In this document: one piece after another, positions 28,234 to 36,739 of the stretch | Layout: the number at the start of each line of letters is the position of its first letter | Position numbering within the stretch: position 1 is the first letter of the stretch | Source: Bradyrhizobium embrapense | GTDB taxonomy: Bacteria; Pseudomonadota; Alphaproteobacteria; Rhizobiales; Xanthobacteraceae | Assembly: GCF_001189235.2 (NCBI RefSeq) | Contig: NZ_LFIP02000001.1 | Coordinates: 1,215,755-1,279,754, forward strand | Length of the DNA: 64,000 nucleotides | Direction: 5' to 3' | Made by a program: the position numbers and the translations under genes | The notes under the pieces: model-generated | Databases searched by the model: none | Seen by the model: only the letters and a program-made list of their open reading frames with translations | What the model was told of the DNA's origin: nothing

Positions 28234-29628
28234 CTACCCCGCCCGCGACGACTTCCGCTCGCCGGTGACGGCATTCTCCGCCGCCCGGTTCATCAGCGAG
28301 GCGTAGTCGTGGCCGAACAGCACTTCGCAGAAGCGGATCGCGGCCTTGACCTGCTGCTGGCGGAAGGCGCGGACGCGGGGCTCGCCGCCGCGCAGCGACT
28401 GCACCAGCCCCTCGGTCGCCTGCTCGACATAATGTTGCAGGTCCGAGAAGGTCCGCAGCGTCACCTCGTTGATGGCGAGCTCGCTGGCATAGGTGCGGCA
28501 CACCGCGACGAAATCGATCAGGGCGGCAGCGTCCTCGACCTCGGACTGGTCGATCCTGGCGCCGGCGGTGATGTCCTTGTCGGCGCGCTGGCGCAGGATG
28601 CGGCGGACCCGGCCGGGCACGCTGTCGATCTCCGATTGCAGCGCGTTGGAGGTATCGGCGCGAACTGACGTCAGCTGGCGGCCCCAGGTGGAGTCGTTGC
28701 GCAGGTCGAGCTCGGTGCGCAGGCCTCGGACGCCGTCATGCAGGGTCTTGAGCTGGTCGCCGACATAATCGAAATGCCCGCGCTTGATGTCGGTGCGCAG
28801 GCAGGCCGCGACGAATGACAAATCATGCAGCGCGATGGTGACGGCAATCCCGTACGGCGTTGCCGCGACCCGCAGCTCGTCGTCGGAGGCCGCCATCTTG
28901 ACGGCAAGGCGGATGAGCTGCCACGGCGCGGCAAGGCGCTGCGCAATCAACGACAGCGCGAACGGCAGCAGTTGCGGCGTCTGCAGCGACGGCAGCTTGA
29001 GCGCCTCCATCGCCGAGGCGATCTGTGAATCGGAGAACACCCTGATCTGGCTCGGCAGCCGGCTGCCCAGGGTTTCCAGCGCCTCACGGGCCTGCAGGAC
29101 GAGGCCGATCGGCAGCAGGTCCTCGACAACGCTTGGCGGACCGACACGCGCCAGCGCGCGCTGACGGTCGTCCTGCGTCGGCCCCGCGACCTTGATGATG
29201 GCTTCCGCGGCCGCGAGCTGGAACTTGCGCGCGGCGATCTCCATCGGACCGCTCTCGGTGGCCGCCGCCAGCGCCGTCTCGAATTCGCGGGCGGCCTCGG
29301 GCGCGCCCTCGCGGGCGAGCCACTGCCAGATCGGCAGCAGCGAGGCACGCCGCAGCTGGCCCGGTCGGGTCGGGAAATTGGTCTCGGCGAGGAACGGCTC
29401 GAGCGGCCGGAACAGCAGCCGCGCCGGATCGTCGCTGCGCGGCTGGATCTGCTCGTCCTGCTCGGCCCCGCGCACGATCTTGCGGAGCTGCTCCAGCACC
29501 AGATTGGCGATCGCGACGTCATCGCCGCGTTCGACGGCGCGCTCCAGCTCCCGCATCAACAGCGCCTGCGATTGCGGCGGAAGCTGCGCGAGATAGTCCC
29601 TCAGCCGCTCGGTCGATTTCTGGCTCAT
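28234..29628 (-). CDS. Conserved hypothetical helical protein
   Basis: 464 residues, predicted almost entirely alpha-helical and soluble, with no signal peptide or membrane segment. It starts MSQKSTERLRDYLAQLPPQ and has a basic C-terminus (ERKSSRAG). Codon use is like that of its neighbours. I do not recognise a catalytic motif. It sits between feuPQ and ccmIEFH and may be co-transcribed with the small membrane protein downstream. No function is proposed. Confidence 0.75.
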   Translation of the reverse strand: MSQKSTERLRDYLAQLPPQSQALLMRELERAVERGDDVAIANLVLEQLRKIVRGAEQDEQIQPRSDDPARLLFRPLEPFLAETNFPTRPGQLRRASLLPIWQWLAREGAPEAAREFETALAAATESGPMEIAARKFQLAAAEAIIKVAGPTQDDRQRALARVGPPSVVEDLLPIGLVLQAREALETLGSRLPSQIRVFSDSQIASAMEALKLPSLQTPQLLPFALSLIAQRLAAPWQLIRLAVKMAASDDELRVAATPYGIAVTIALHDLSFVAACLRTDIKRGHFDYVGDQLKTLHDGVRGLRTELDLRNDSTWGRQLTSVRADTSNALQSEIDSVPGRVRRILRQRADKDITAGARIDQSEVEDAAALIDFVAVCRTYASELAINEVTLRTFSDLQHYVEQATEGLVQSLRGGEPRVRAFRQQQVKAAIRFCEVLFGHDYASLMNRAAENAVTGERKSSRAG

Positions 29629-30124
29629 GCCCGGTCGTGAAAGCTCAAGTGCCCGGCAAACGCCGCAGCCCGTCCGCCCGCGATGATAGAGGGGGGCGCG
29701 TTAAGAACGCGTTTAGGAATAATGACGGCGACGCCGCCCGAAAGGCTGCGCCGCGTCCGCGCTGCAAATCGCATACGATGTCTGCGAAGATTGTCCGCGA
29801 GCTCTCCTCGCCTCCGCAAGCCGATGCCGTCCTCTTCGGACGCGGCTCTCGGGAACCAAGACACTTGTCAAACACCCGGGAAAAAGCGGCAATTTATTTA
29901 CGATTGATTCACACAGGTGATTTCTGAAACCGCCCGCTGATTCGATCCTTTCGGGACTGGGCAGGGCGTTTCATTAAGGTCAAATTACAAGCCCAGAATG
30001 GGCCGTCAATTATAGGCAACCGGCGGTTCGGCGTGAGAATGGGAATAAAGAACGGCTCCAGCATCACCTCCAAGGGTGCTGGGGCCGTTTCTCTGCCGGC
30101 CACAGGACAGTGAAGTTGCGCGTC

Positions 30125-30268
30125 ACGAGCCTTGGCCGGTTCGGCATCGGCGCGCGCGGCATTCAGCAAAGCGCCGATAGCCCAAACCCGCTCAGCAAAA
30201 CCAAACGCGAGAGCTGGCGCCCTCCACTGCGCGTCATGCACGCGGCAGAAATTGTAATGAGCCACGTA
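30125..30268 (-). mobile_element. Remnant of an insertion-sequence transposase C-terminus
   Basis: On the minus strand the frame reads AHYNFCRVHDAQWRAPALAF then ERVWAIGALLNAA. This resembles the C-terminal YNFxRxHxTLRxTPAMAxG and VWSIxELxxAA segments of transposases common in bradyrhizobia. The upstream catalytic part is missing. It lies in a gene-free stretch of about 750 bases (29629-30376) in which I see nothing else convincing. Confidence 0.45.
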
Positions 30269-30376
30269 CGGCGCGCAGCAGCAGCGTGGTGATCCAGCTA
30301 CGACGAAAAGCCGTGGGTGACGCGCACAAGGCGCTGCTGCGCCGCGTCCTGTTCAGCGCGATCCCCGTCGTCCCCT

Positions 30377-30637
30377 TCATCCGGGCAAGTTGCGTACGAC
30401 GCGATTGACGGGTGACGTCGGCAAACGGCCTTCAGGCCGCGGATGATTGAAGCCCGCAGCGCGCAGCCATTCGGTCATGCTGGCGCCGGCCTCAGCCTGC
30501 CGGGCCAGCTTCAGGAGCGCTTCTCTCTCGATACCGGGGGCGAGCGCTGCGGCCTGTTCGCGTAGCTCTCTGGCTCTCCCAAGGAGGCGCGCTTCAAGTG
30601 AATTGGTGTGTCTGACCCGACGTCGAATTTGGCCCAT
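30377..30637 (-). CDS. Small helical protein of unknown function
   Basis: 86 residues, MGQIRRRVRHTNSLEARLL then a basic helix with PGIEREALLKLARQAEAGASMTEWL. Short proteins with this PGxERExLLxxARQAE pattern are frequent in Bradyrhizobium and uncharacterised. ATG at 30637 is preferred to an in-frame ATG at 30691 because a GGGAGGAAAA Shine-Dalgarno sequence precedes it. Paired with another small helical gene at 30707-30877. Confidence 0.6.
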   Translation of the reverse strand: MGQIRRRVRHTNSLEARLLGRARELREQAAALAPGIEREALLKLARQAEAGASMTEWLRAAGFNHPRPEGRLPTSPVNRVVRNLPG

Positions 30638-30706
30638 GTGACCGTTTTCCTCCCTCAGCTCCTTACGGGGAACGGGGCGGTAAATCCACATGGGAGCGCA
30701 AAGTTC

Positions 30707-30877
30707 CTATCGGGATTCCTTCATGGTCCGCTCGACTTCATCGGCCAGAGTCCGGTGATGTGCGGCCAACTTGGCGAACAGTTCTTTCTTGACCTTATTG
30801 GTCGCCAGCCTGCTGATGAGTTCGCACTCTTCCGCCTCGACACGAAGCTTCTCCAAATGCGTCTGCATGTCCTTCAT
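30707..30877 (-). CDS. Small helical protein of unknown function
   Basis: 56 residues beginning MKDMQTHLEKLRVEAEECEL and ending EVERTMKESR; charged, alpha-helical, soluble. The ATG at 30877 follows GGGAG at eight bases, which decides it over an upstream start. Resembles widespread short bradyrhizobial proteins (LATxxxKxELFxxLAxHxxxLAxEVE). Function unknown. Confidence 0.55.
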   Translation of the reverse strand: MKDMQTHLEKLRVEAEECELISRLATNKVKKELFAKLAAHHRTLADEVERTMKESR

Positions 30878-30999
30878 GAGCGGTCTCCCGAGACCAAGGG
30901 ATGATTGCACGCACAATACGACTTCCGAAACTCCGTTCACCCACGGAGAACCCAAGGTTGGATCTAGATCCTTCGATCCAGATCAGGGGCAATCATGTC

Positions 31000-32376
31000 C
31001 TACACCGCCGGTAGCACGAGCTCGGCCCGCAGGCCGCCGATTGGCGCGTCGCCCAGGGTGAGCTTGCCGCCATAGAGGCCGGCGAGATCGGTCACGATCG
31101 ACAGACCGAGCCCCGAGCCGGGCTTGGATTCGTCGAGCCGCTGGCCGCGCCGCGACACCTGGGCGCGCTCGGCCTCCGACAGGCCGCGGCCATCGTCGTC
31201 GACCACGATGCGCAGCCTGGGACCGGCGCCGGACGCCTCCGGCGGGACCACGCCGACCTCGATGAACACCTGGGAGGCCGCCCATTTGCAGGCGTTGTCG
31301 ACGAGATTGCCGACCATCTCCTCGAGGTCCTGCCGCTCGCCGCGAAACCGCGCCGCCGGATCGGCCTTCGCCTCGATGGAAAGGTCGCGGTCGCGATGGA
31401 TCTTCTCCATGGTCCGGCGCAGCGCCTCGATCACGGGGGCGACGTCGGTGATGGTGCTGACGATGGTGGCCCGCGCGGCGATCCGCGCACGCTCGAGGTG
31501 GTGGGCGACCTGATCACGCATCAGGTCGGCCTGCTCCAGCACCTTGCTGGCGAAGGAATCGTCGGCATGCGCGACCGCCTCGTTCACGATCACCGACAGC
31601 GGGGTCTTGATGGCATGGGCGAGGTTGCCGACATGGGTGCGCGAGCGCTCCACGATCTCCCGGTTGGCATCGATCAGGGCATTGGTCTCGCGCGCCAGCG
31701 GCGCGATCTCGACCGGAAACCGGCCCTCGAGCCGCTCGGCGCGGCCGGAGCGGATATCGGCGATCGCATCCGATATGCGCTTGAGCGGCGCCAGGCCGTA
31801 GCGCACCTGGAAGATCGTGGTTAGCAGCAGCACGATGCCCAGCGCAGCGAAGGTGCCGCCGAGGTAATAGTCGAAGCTCCGCGTCTCATCGAAGATCTCG
31901 GTGGCATCGCCGGCGACGCTGACCAGGAACTTGCCGTCGGCGCCGAGATCGACCGGCCGCTCGACCACGCGCAGGCTCTGGCCTTCGGGTCCGTCGACAT
32001 AGCCGAGGCGGACGCCGGCGGCGGTCAGCTCGGCGCCGTGGTCTTCGAGCTTGGGCAGCTTCTTGTCCCACAACGAGCGCGAGGCGCGGGTCTCGCCCTT
32101 CTCGGTATCGGTGCGGGTGATCTGCCAGTACCAGCCCGACAGCGGCAGGTCGAACAGCGGTTCGCCGAGCGACTGGAACTGACGGTCCGCCGGCTCGTCA
32201 GGTGTCGCCACCTCGGCGATCAGGGTGCGCAGATAGAGGTTGAGCCGCCGGTCGAAGGCACGCTCGGTGGCGTCGCGATAGACCGACGACAGGATGACGC
32301 CGGTGATCGCCAGGATCACCACCACCCAGGCGGTCGCCGAGACGAACAGGCGGGTCGCAAGCGAGCTGCCGCCCAT
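31000..32376 (-). CDS. feuQ: Sensor histidine kinase, probable FeuQ
   Basis: 458 residues. Membrane segments at 11-31 and about 172-190 flank a periplasmic sensor domain; HAMP, HisKA with H254 in NLAHAIKTPLSVIV, and HATPase_c (NLVDNACKWA, DDDGRGL, GSGLGLSIV) follow. It belongs to the PhoQ/FeuQ type. The neighbouring regulator and the linkage to cycHJKL match the feuPQ locus known in Rhizobium leguminosarum, where it affects iron uptake; in Sinorhizobium FeuPQ controls cyclic glucan export. Confidence 0.8.
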   Translation of the reverse strand: MGGSSLATRLFVSATAWVVVILAITGVILSSVYRDATERAFDRRLNLYLRTLIAEVATPDEPADRQFQSLGEPLFDLPLSGWYWQITRTDTEKGETRASRSLWDKKLPKLEDHGAELTAAGVRLGYVDGPEGQSLRVVERPVDLGADGKFLVSVAGDATEIFDETRSFDYYLGGTFAALGIVLLLTTIFQVRYGLAPLKRISDAIADIRSGRAERLEGRFPVEIAPLARETNALIDANREIVERSRTHVGNLAHAIKTPLSVIVNEAVAHADDSFASKVLEQADLMRDQVAHHLERARIAARATIVSTITDVAPVIEALRRTMEKIHRDRDLSIEAKADPAARFRGERQDLEEMVGNLVDNACKWAASQVFIEVGVVPPEASGAGPRLRIVVDDDGRGLSEAERAQVSRRGQRLDESKPGSGLGLSIVTDLAGLYGGKLTLGDAPIGGLRAELVLPAV

Positions 32377-32488
32377 CAGAGCACGGGCTCGAACAGCGTG
32401 TCAGCGGCAACAGACGTCAGGGATTCAAACATCGGCGAATCCAGTTCTCCCGGCGCAGATCATGCCAATGCCCGTGCACGCCGATCAA

Positions 32489-32591
32489 GCGCTTCAAGAG
32501 CATGATCCGATTGAACAGGACATGCCCGCATCCTTTTGTTCAGTCGCGCTTTCTTCACGCGAGCGAACAAGCAGCCACTTCGCTCGAAAAT
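32489..32591. repeat. Degenerate intergenic repeat between feuP and feuQ (family C)
   Basis: Contains AGAGCATGATCCGATTGAAC followed by TGTTCAGTCGCGC, TTCTTCACGCGAGCGAAC and CCACTTCGCTCGAAAATGG. These blocks are typical of a common Bradyrhizobium intergenic repeat and share the GCATGATC core of the elements at 26319 and 34005. It fills half of the 218-base feuP-feuQ gap, so the two genes are probably still co-transcribed but not overlapping. Confidence 0.5.
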
Positions 32592-32594
32592 GGT

Positions 32595-33257
32595 TTAGGT
32601 CGGCGCGGACAGCATATAGCCGAGGCCGCGAACAGTCTGGATGATATCGACTTCCAGCTTCTTGCGGATGCGGCCGACGAACACCTCGATGGTGTTGGAA
32701 TCGCGGTCGAAGTCCTGGTCGTAGAGATGTTCGACCAGCTCGGTGCGCGAGACCACCCGCCCGGTATGGTGCATCAGATAATCGAGCAGATTGTACTCGT
32801 GCGAGGTGAGCTTGATCGGGTTGCCGTTGACGGTGACCCGCTTGGTCCGGGTGTTGAGCACCACCGGCCCGCAGACCAGCTCGACCTGGGCGTGCCCGGT
32901 CGCGCGGCGCAGCAGCGCGCGGATCCGCGCCAGCACCTCCTCCAGATGGAAGGGCTTGGCGACATAGTCGTCGGCGCCGGCATCGAAGCCCTGAACCTTG
33001 TCGCTCCAGCGGTCGCGCGCGGTGAGAATCAGCACCGGCATCACCCGCTTGTTCCGCCGCCAGGCTTCGAGCACCGAGATACCGTCCATCTTCGGCAGGC
33101 CGATATCCAGCACGACGGCGTCGTAGGGCTCGCTGTCGCCAAGGAAATGCCCCTCCTCGCCGTCGAACGCGCGATCGACCACATAGCCGGCGTCCGTGAG
33201 CGCGGTGGTGAGTTGGCGGTTCAGATCCGGGTCATCCTCAACGACGAGCAGACGCAC
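32595..33257 (-). CDS. feuP: OmpR/PhoP-family response regulator, probable FeuP
   Basis: 220 residues. The receiver domain has E7-D8-D9, phosphoacceptor D51 (VVLDIGLPKMDG) and KPFHLEEVLARI; the C-terminal winged helix ends in RGLGYML. The segments VEDDPDLNRQL and AFDGEEGHFLGDSEPYDAV are characteristic of rhizobial FeuP. Paired with the kinase downstream. Confidence 0.85.
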   Translation of the reverse strand: MRLLVVEDDPDLNRQLTTALTDAGYVVDRAFDGEEGHFLGDSEPYDAVVLDIGLPKMDGISVLEAWRRNKRVMPVLILTARDRWSDKVQGFDAGADDYVAKPFHLEEVLARIRALLRRATGHAQVELVCGPVVLNTRTKRVTVNGNPIKLTSHEYNLLDYLMHHTGRVVSRTELVEHLYDQDFDRDSNTIEVFVGRIRKKLEVDIIQTVRGLGYMLSAPT

Positions 33258-33619
33258 TTTAGCCTCCGAGAGTGAGCATTGCGATATTCCGGCATCAAAT
33301 GAGGCTTCCGGCCGTGAACGGCCTATGAATGGAGCCGCAGGCGAAACCTTATTTTTTCGTCAGGTGCACCATCCCGGGAACCCACGCAAGCGCGACGGGT
33401 TCCCGCTGGGAGATGCGCACCGAGTGGGACTGAGTTTCAGTTTAGGGTATTTTTATACCGATGACGTGGCAAGGAAACGGCGCGTCATGTCGGCCACAGT
33501 CGGCCGCCAAGTTAACCTTCGACGACCATTTCCATGTCGCGAACACGAGTGATGCGCTAATTCAGCGAGGGGGTCGTCTGCGGTACAGGACCGGAAATAC
33601 TTTGTTGCATATTTCACAG
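33258..33619. other. Divergent intergenic region feuP / vanZ-like gene with a palindrome
   Basis: 362 bases without a convincing gene. An imperfect palindrome lies at 33363-33422: inner arms CGGGAACCC (33375-33383) and GGGTTCCCG (33397-33405), with outer GGTGC/GCACC. A short GGTAT-TTTT-ATACC symmetry is at 33446-33459. Both promoters must lie here. Confidence 0.45.
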
Positions 33620-33988
33620 ATGCGGAAGTTCGGCGTGATTGCAGGCTGGCTTGCGCTCGCCTTTATTGCCTTCGTGACGCTGTCGCCGATCCAGGACCGT
33701 CCGTCGTTTTTTCCCCCTCAGACCGAACGCTTCGCCGCATATGCAGTGATGGCGATGGCCTTTGTCGTAGGCTACCCGCGGCGTACCGCGCTGATCGTGC
33801 TGTTCGTCGTCTTCAGCTCGTTCACACTCGAGGCGATGCAACTGCTGACACCGGACCGTCACGGCCGCCTGCTTGACGCGATCGTCAAGGTGTCGGGAGG
33901 TCTTGCCGGCATCGGCGCAGGTCACCTCATCCTGCTGGTGCTGCGCAGCCAGTTCGGCCGGCTCAGGTCGCGCACGGACACAGCCTAG
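33620..33988 (+). CDS. VanZ-like small membrane protein
   Basis: 122 residues with three to four hydrophobic helices; the TLSPIQDRPSF loop and the SFTLEAMQLLTPDRHGRLLDAIVKVSGG region match the VanZ/teicoplanin-resistance-like family, whose biochemical role is unclear. The frame is open upstream of the chosen ATG at 33620 but has no membrane character there. It points toward the convergent galE gene across a palindromic repeat. Confidence 0.7.
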   Translation: MRKFGVIAGWLALAFIAFVTLSPIQDRPSFFPPQTERFAAYAVMAMAFVVGYPRRTALIVLFVVFSSFTLEAMQLLTPDRHGRLLDAIVKVSGGLAGIGAGHLILLVLRSQFGRLRSRTDTA

Positions 33989-34004
33989 TCTTCCGCCATT
34001 TTGC

Positions 34005-34077
34005 GGCATGATCTCCGCGCAAACGCGCTCCGCGTTGTCGTGACGGAAAACCGCTTCGCACTTTTCCGGATCATGCC
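34005..34077. repeat. Palindromic repeat between vanZ-like gene and galE (family A)
   Basis: Outer arms GGCATGATC (34005-34013) and GATCATGCC (34069-34077), inner arms GGAAAA (34045-34050) and TTTTCC (34062-34067), with a GC-rich insert AAACGCGCTCCGCGTT. It ends at the base before the galE stop codon. Same family as 26319-26363; probably doubles as a bidirectional terminator. Confidence 0.75.
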
Positions 34078-35073
34078 CTATCGCCGGCGCGGATGCGCCT
34101 TCTGGTGCCAGGCCCAGGCCGAGCGAATGATGTGGCCGAGATCCGACCGGCTCGCCTTGAAGCCGAGGCCGCGTTCCGATTTCGAGGGATCGGCGACCAG
34201 GATCGGCGGATCGCCTGCCCTGCGTTCGCGCACCACGCTCGGCACCGCTTCACCGGTCTCGGCACGGATCGCGTCGAGCACCTCGCGCACCGAATAGCCG
34301 GTGCCGGTGCCGAGGTTGAACACGCCGCCGGCGTCGCCCTTCAACAAGAGCTCGAGCGCCGCGATATGGGCGGCGGCGAGATCGTCGACATGGATGTAGT
34401 CGCGCACCGCAGTGCCGTCGGGCGTGTCATAATCCTCGCCGAAGATCGCAAAGTCCGGCACGTGCCCGAGCAGCGCCATCAGCGCGCGCGGAATCAAATG
34501 CGTCTCGGGATCGCGGAGCTCGCCGATGGTGCCGGAGGCATCGGCGCCGCAGGCGTTGAAATAACGCAGGCAGACCGATTTGAACCGATAGGCGGCGCGA
34601 TAATCATCGAGGATCTGCTCGATCATGAACTTGGAGCGGCCGTAGGGATTGACGCTAGGCCCCGCGGCGCTCTCGGGAATCGGATCGCGCCCGGCATTGC
34701 CGTAGACGGCGCCGGTAGAGGAGAACACCAGACGGTCGCAGCCGGCCTCGCGCATGCCGCGCAGCAGGCCGATCGTGCCGTCAACATTGTTGCTGTAGTA
34801 TTTCTGCGGATCCGCGACGGACTCGCCGACCGCGCTGAACGCGGCGAAGTGCATCACGGCCAGCGCATCGTGCCCGCGGATGGTGGCAGTGACCCGCTCG
34901 TGGTCGGCGACATCGCCGGTTACGAGCGGCCCCCATTGCACGAAGTTGCGATGGCCGGTGGAGAGGTTGTCGTAGACGACCGGGATAAACCCGGCCTCGG
35001 CGACCGCCTTGGCGCAATGGGATCCGATGTATCCCGCGCCGCCCGTGATGAGGATCGAACCCCTGCTCGCCAT
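34078..35073 (-). CDS. galE: UDP-glucose 4-epimerase
   Basis: 331 residues, typical for GalE. The NAD-binding TGGAGYIGSH (10-19), the catalytic Ser/Thr in FSSTGAVYG and the Y144-x3-K148 pair in NPYGRSKF identify an extended short-chain dehydrogenase; CLRYFNACGAD and RDYIHVDDLA are GalE signatures. It interconverts UDP-glucose and UDP-galactose for surface polysaccharides. ATG at 35073 (MASRGSILITGG) gives the normal length; an open extension of 21 residues exists upstream. Confidence 0.93.
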   Translation of the reverse strand: MASRGSILITGGAGYIGSHCAKAVAEAGFIPVVYDNLSTGHRNFVQWGPLVTGDVADHERVTATIRGHDALAVMHFAAFSAVGESVADPQKYYSNNVDGTIGLLRGMREAGCDRLVFSSTGAVYGNAGRDPIPESAAGPSVNPYGRSKFMIEQILDDYRAAYRFKSVCLRYFNACGADASGTIGELRDPETHLIPRALMALLGHVPDFAIFGEDYDTPDGTAVRDYIHVDDLAAAHIAALELLLKGDAGGVFNLGTGTGYSVREVLDAIRAETGEAVPSVVRERRAGDPPILVADPSKSERGLGFKASRSDLGHIIRSAWAWHQKAHPRRR

Positions 35074-35244
35074 TGAAAATGCCGTCCTGCGCAGACCGAT
35101 CCCGCGCCTCAACAAACGCAATGATGGGTACGACATTCCGCCTGGCGCGGCAAAATGACGGTGAGAATAGCGTTAAGACCGAACGGATTTAGCGCCGCAG
35201 TGACGGTTAACGCGCCTCCGGCGGCGCGTCGGCCAACCCGGATG

Positions 35245-35874
35245 TCAGACGCCAGCCTGTGCGAGGGCGGCCCAGCGATCGGGGTTCGCGGGGGTTTGCA
35301 TCCTGACCCAGCGATAGTGCGCCTGCGACCAGTTGCGGATCTGCGCGTTCAGATTGTCGAGCACGACATCGCCGCCCTGGGCGCGGACCACCAGCACGAG
35401 ATGATGCTCGCCCCAGGAGGTCACGACCTCGCTCAGCAGCAAGTTGCGCATCGGCCAGCCGCGCGCCAGCAGCTCGTGGCGCTTGCTGACGGCATAGTCG
35501 TTGCAGTCGCCGCGTGCCGGATTGATCAGCCATTCCTCGCCGGCGAGGCCGCGCTCGTTGCGCTGTGGCGCGATGCTGCGATTGACCGCGGCATTGACCT
35601 CGATCAGGTCGGCCATGCGCTGCTTGGTCAGACGTGTGGCGCCGCCGCGGAACACCATGCGGGCGCGGGCTTTCGGCTTGCACTCGTCGGCATAGCGCAT
35701 GCAAAACATCATGTAGGCCATCGGCGCCAGCGTCGGCTCGCTGAAGCTGATCTTCTCGACCATGCCGCGCAGCGGCAGCGGCGAGCCGATCATTGCAGCC
35801 CGGGTCTGCTGCGCGCTGGTCCCGAGCGCGACGATGGCCAGCAGCAAGGCCATCACTCTCTTGACGTTGTACAT
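35245..35874 (-). CDS. Bacterial transglutaminase-like cysteine protease (BTLCP, LapG-like)
   Basis: 209 residues with an N-terminal signal peptide (cleavage near TRAAMIG) and the transglutaminase-type triad C124 (GDCNDYAV), H157 or H158 (GEHHLVL) and D173 (VLDN). BTLCP proteins are periplasmic; the best studied, LapG, cuts the retention module of type I secreted adhesins. In many rhizobia such genes stand alone. The RTX protein and exporter 24-28 kb away could be related, but this is only inference. Confidence 0.88.
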   Translation of the reverse strand: MYNVKRVMALLLAIVALGTSAQQTRAAMIGSPLPLRGMVEKISFSEPTLAPMAYMMFCMRYADECKPKARARMVFRGGATRLTKQRMADLIEVNAAVNRSIAPQRNERGLAGEEWLINPARGDCNDYAVSKRHELLARGWPMRNLLLSEVVTSWGEHHLVLVVRAQGGDVVLDNLNAQIRNWSQAHYRWVRMQTPANPDRWAALAQAGV

Positions 35875-36061
35875 TCTTCCCTCCCACCGTGACGGGAAGC
35901 ATGTACGGGAAATGTCTTGAGCCCACGCTCAAGCGCGCGGCGGCATTTGCCTCAAATGCCCGGATGCGCGCGAGCACTCGGTTAACCAAGCCGGATTGCC
36001 GCGCCGGCAAGCCCTTCGGCTGCCCAATGATCACGCGCGTACAGGTCGACGGATCGCGATT

Positions 36062-36724
36062 CTAGACCGTCACGCGCTGCCGGGGTGCGATCCCGCACCA
36101 GCTCATGACGAGGTCGGCGAGTTTCTTGATCTCGATATCCGCGGGCGTGCCGCTGGCGAAATCGGCGACCGATTGACCGAGCGCGACCGCGCGAACATAG
36201 GCCGAGCGGCTTCCGATCATCGGCCCGATCTCCTCGTCGAGCGCATCCAGCTCCTCGATCAGCTGCTGGCCTTCAAGCGTGCGCTGGTCGACGCGGTTCG
36301 GCACGATCATGGCGCGCAGCGCCGTGCGCCGCGCGGCACGCACCTCCCGCACGATGTCGATCGTCCGCGCGGTGGCCTCGATGTCGAGGCCGGAAGGCGT
36401 ACATGGCATCAGCACGATGTTGGCGACCGCGAGCACGGCACCCAGCACCCGATCATTGGGCGCGGAATCGACGACGATGATCTGATGCGGAATCTGGCGC
36501 ATCAGCCTGGCCCATTCGGCGACGGGCCGGGTTTCCGGATCGAGCTGGTAGACCGGAAACGACAAATTGCCGGGCTCGGCCCAGTGACAGGCGGAGGCCT
36601 GGGAATCGGCGTCGACCAATCCCACCACGCCGGTACGCCGGTCCAGTTCTGCGGCCAGCAGGACCGCAAGCGTTGTCTTTCCGACCCCGCCCTTGCGCTG
36701 GGCAACCGAGATGACAAGCGGCAT
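36062..36724 (-). CDS. Orphan ParA/MinD-family ATPase
   Basis: 220 residues. The deviant Walker A motif KGGVGKTT (11-18, with signature Lys11), the LVDADSQASACHW Walker A' region, IIVVDSAPND and the VPNRVD base-recognition motif show a ParA-type P-loop ATPase. No parB or centromere-like cluster is present. It lies just downstream of a GT4 glycosyltransferase on the same strand with a 15-base gap, so it may help position surface machinery rather than segregate DNA. Confidence 0.88.
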   Translation of the reverse strand: MPLVISVAQRKGGVGKTTLAVLLAAELDRRTGVVGLVDADSQASACHWAEPGNLSFPVYQLDPETRPVAEWARLMRQIPHQIIVVDSAPNDRVLGAVLAVANIVLMPCTPSGLDIEATARTIDIVREVRAARRTALRAMIVPNRVDQRTLEGQQLIEELDALDEEIGPMIGSRSAYVRAVALGQSVADFASGTPADIEIKKLADLVMSWCGIAPRQRVTV

Positions 36725-36739
36725 CGCTAGCTCCTGGCG

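Noticed and set aside
36062..36724. ParA gene as evidence for a plasmid or replication origin
   Set aside because: No parB, no repeated parS-like sites and no replication gene nearby; surrounding genes are chromosomal housekeeping and glycan genes.
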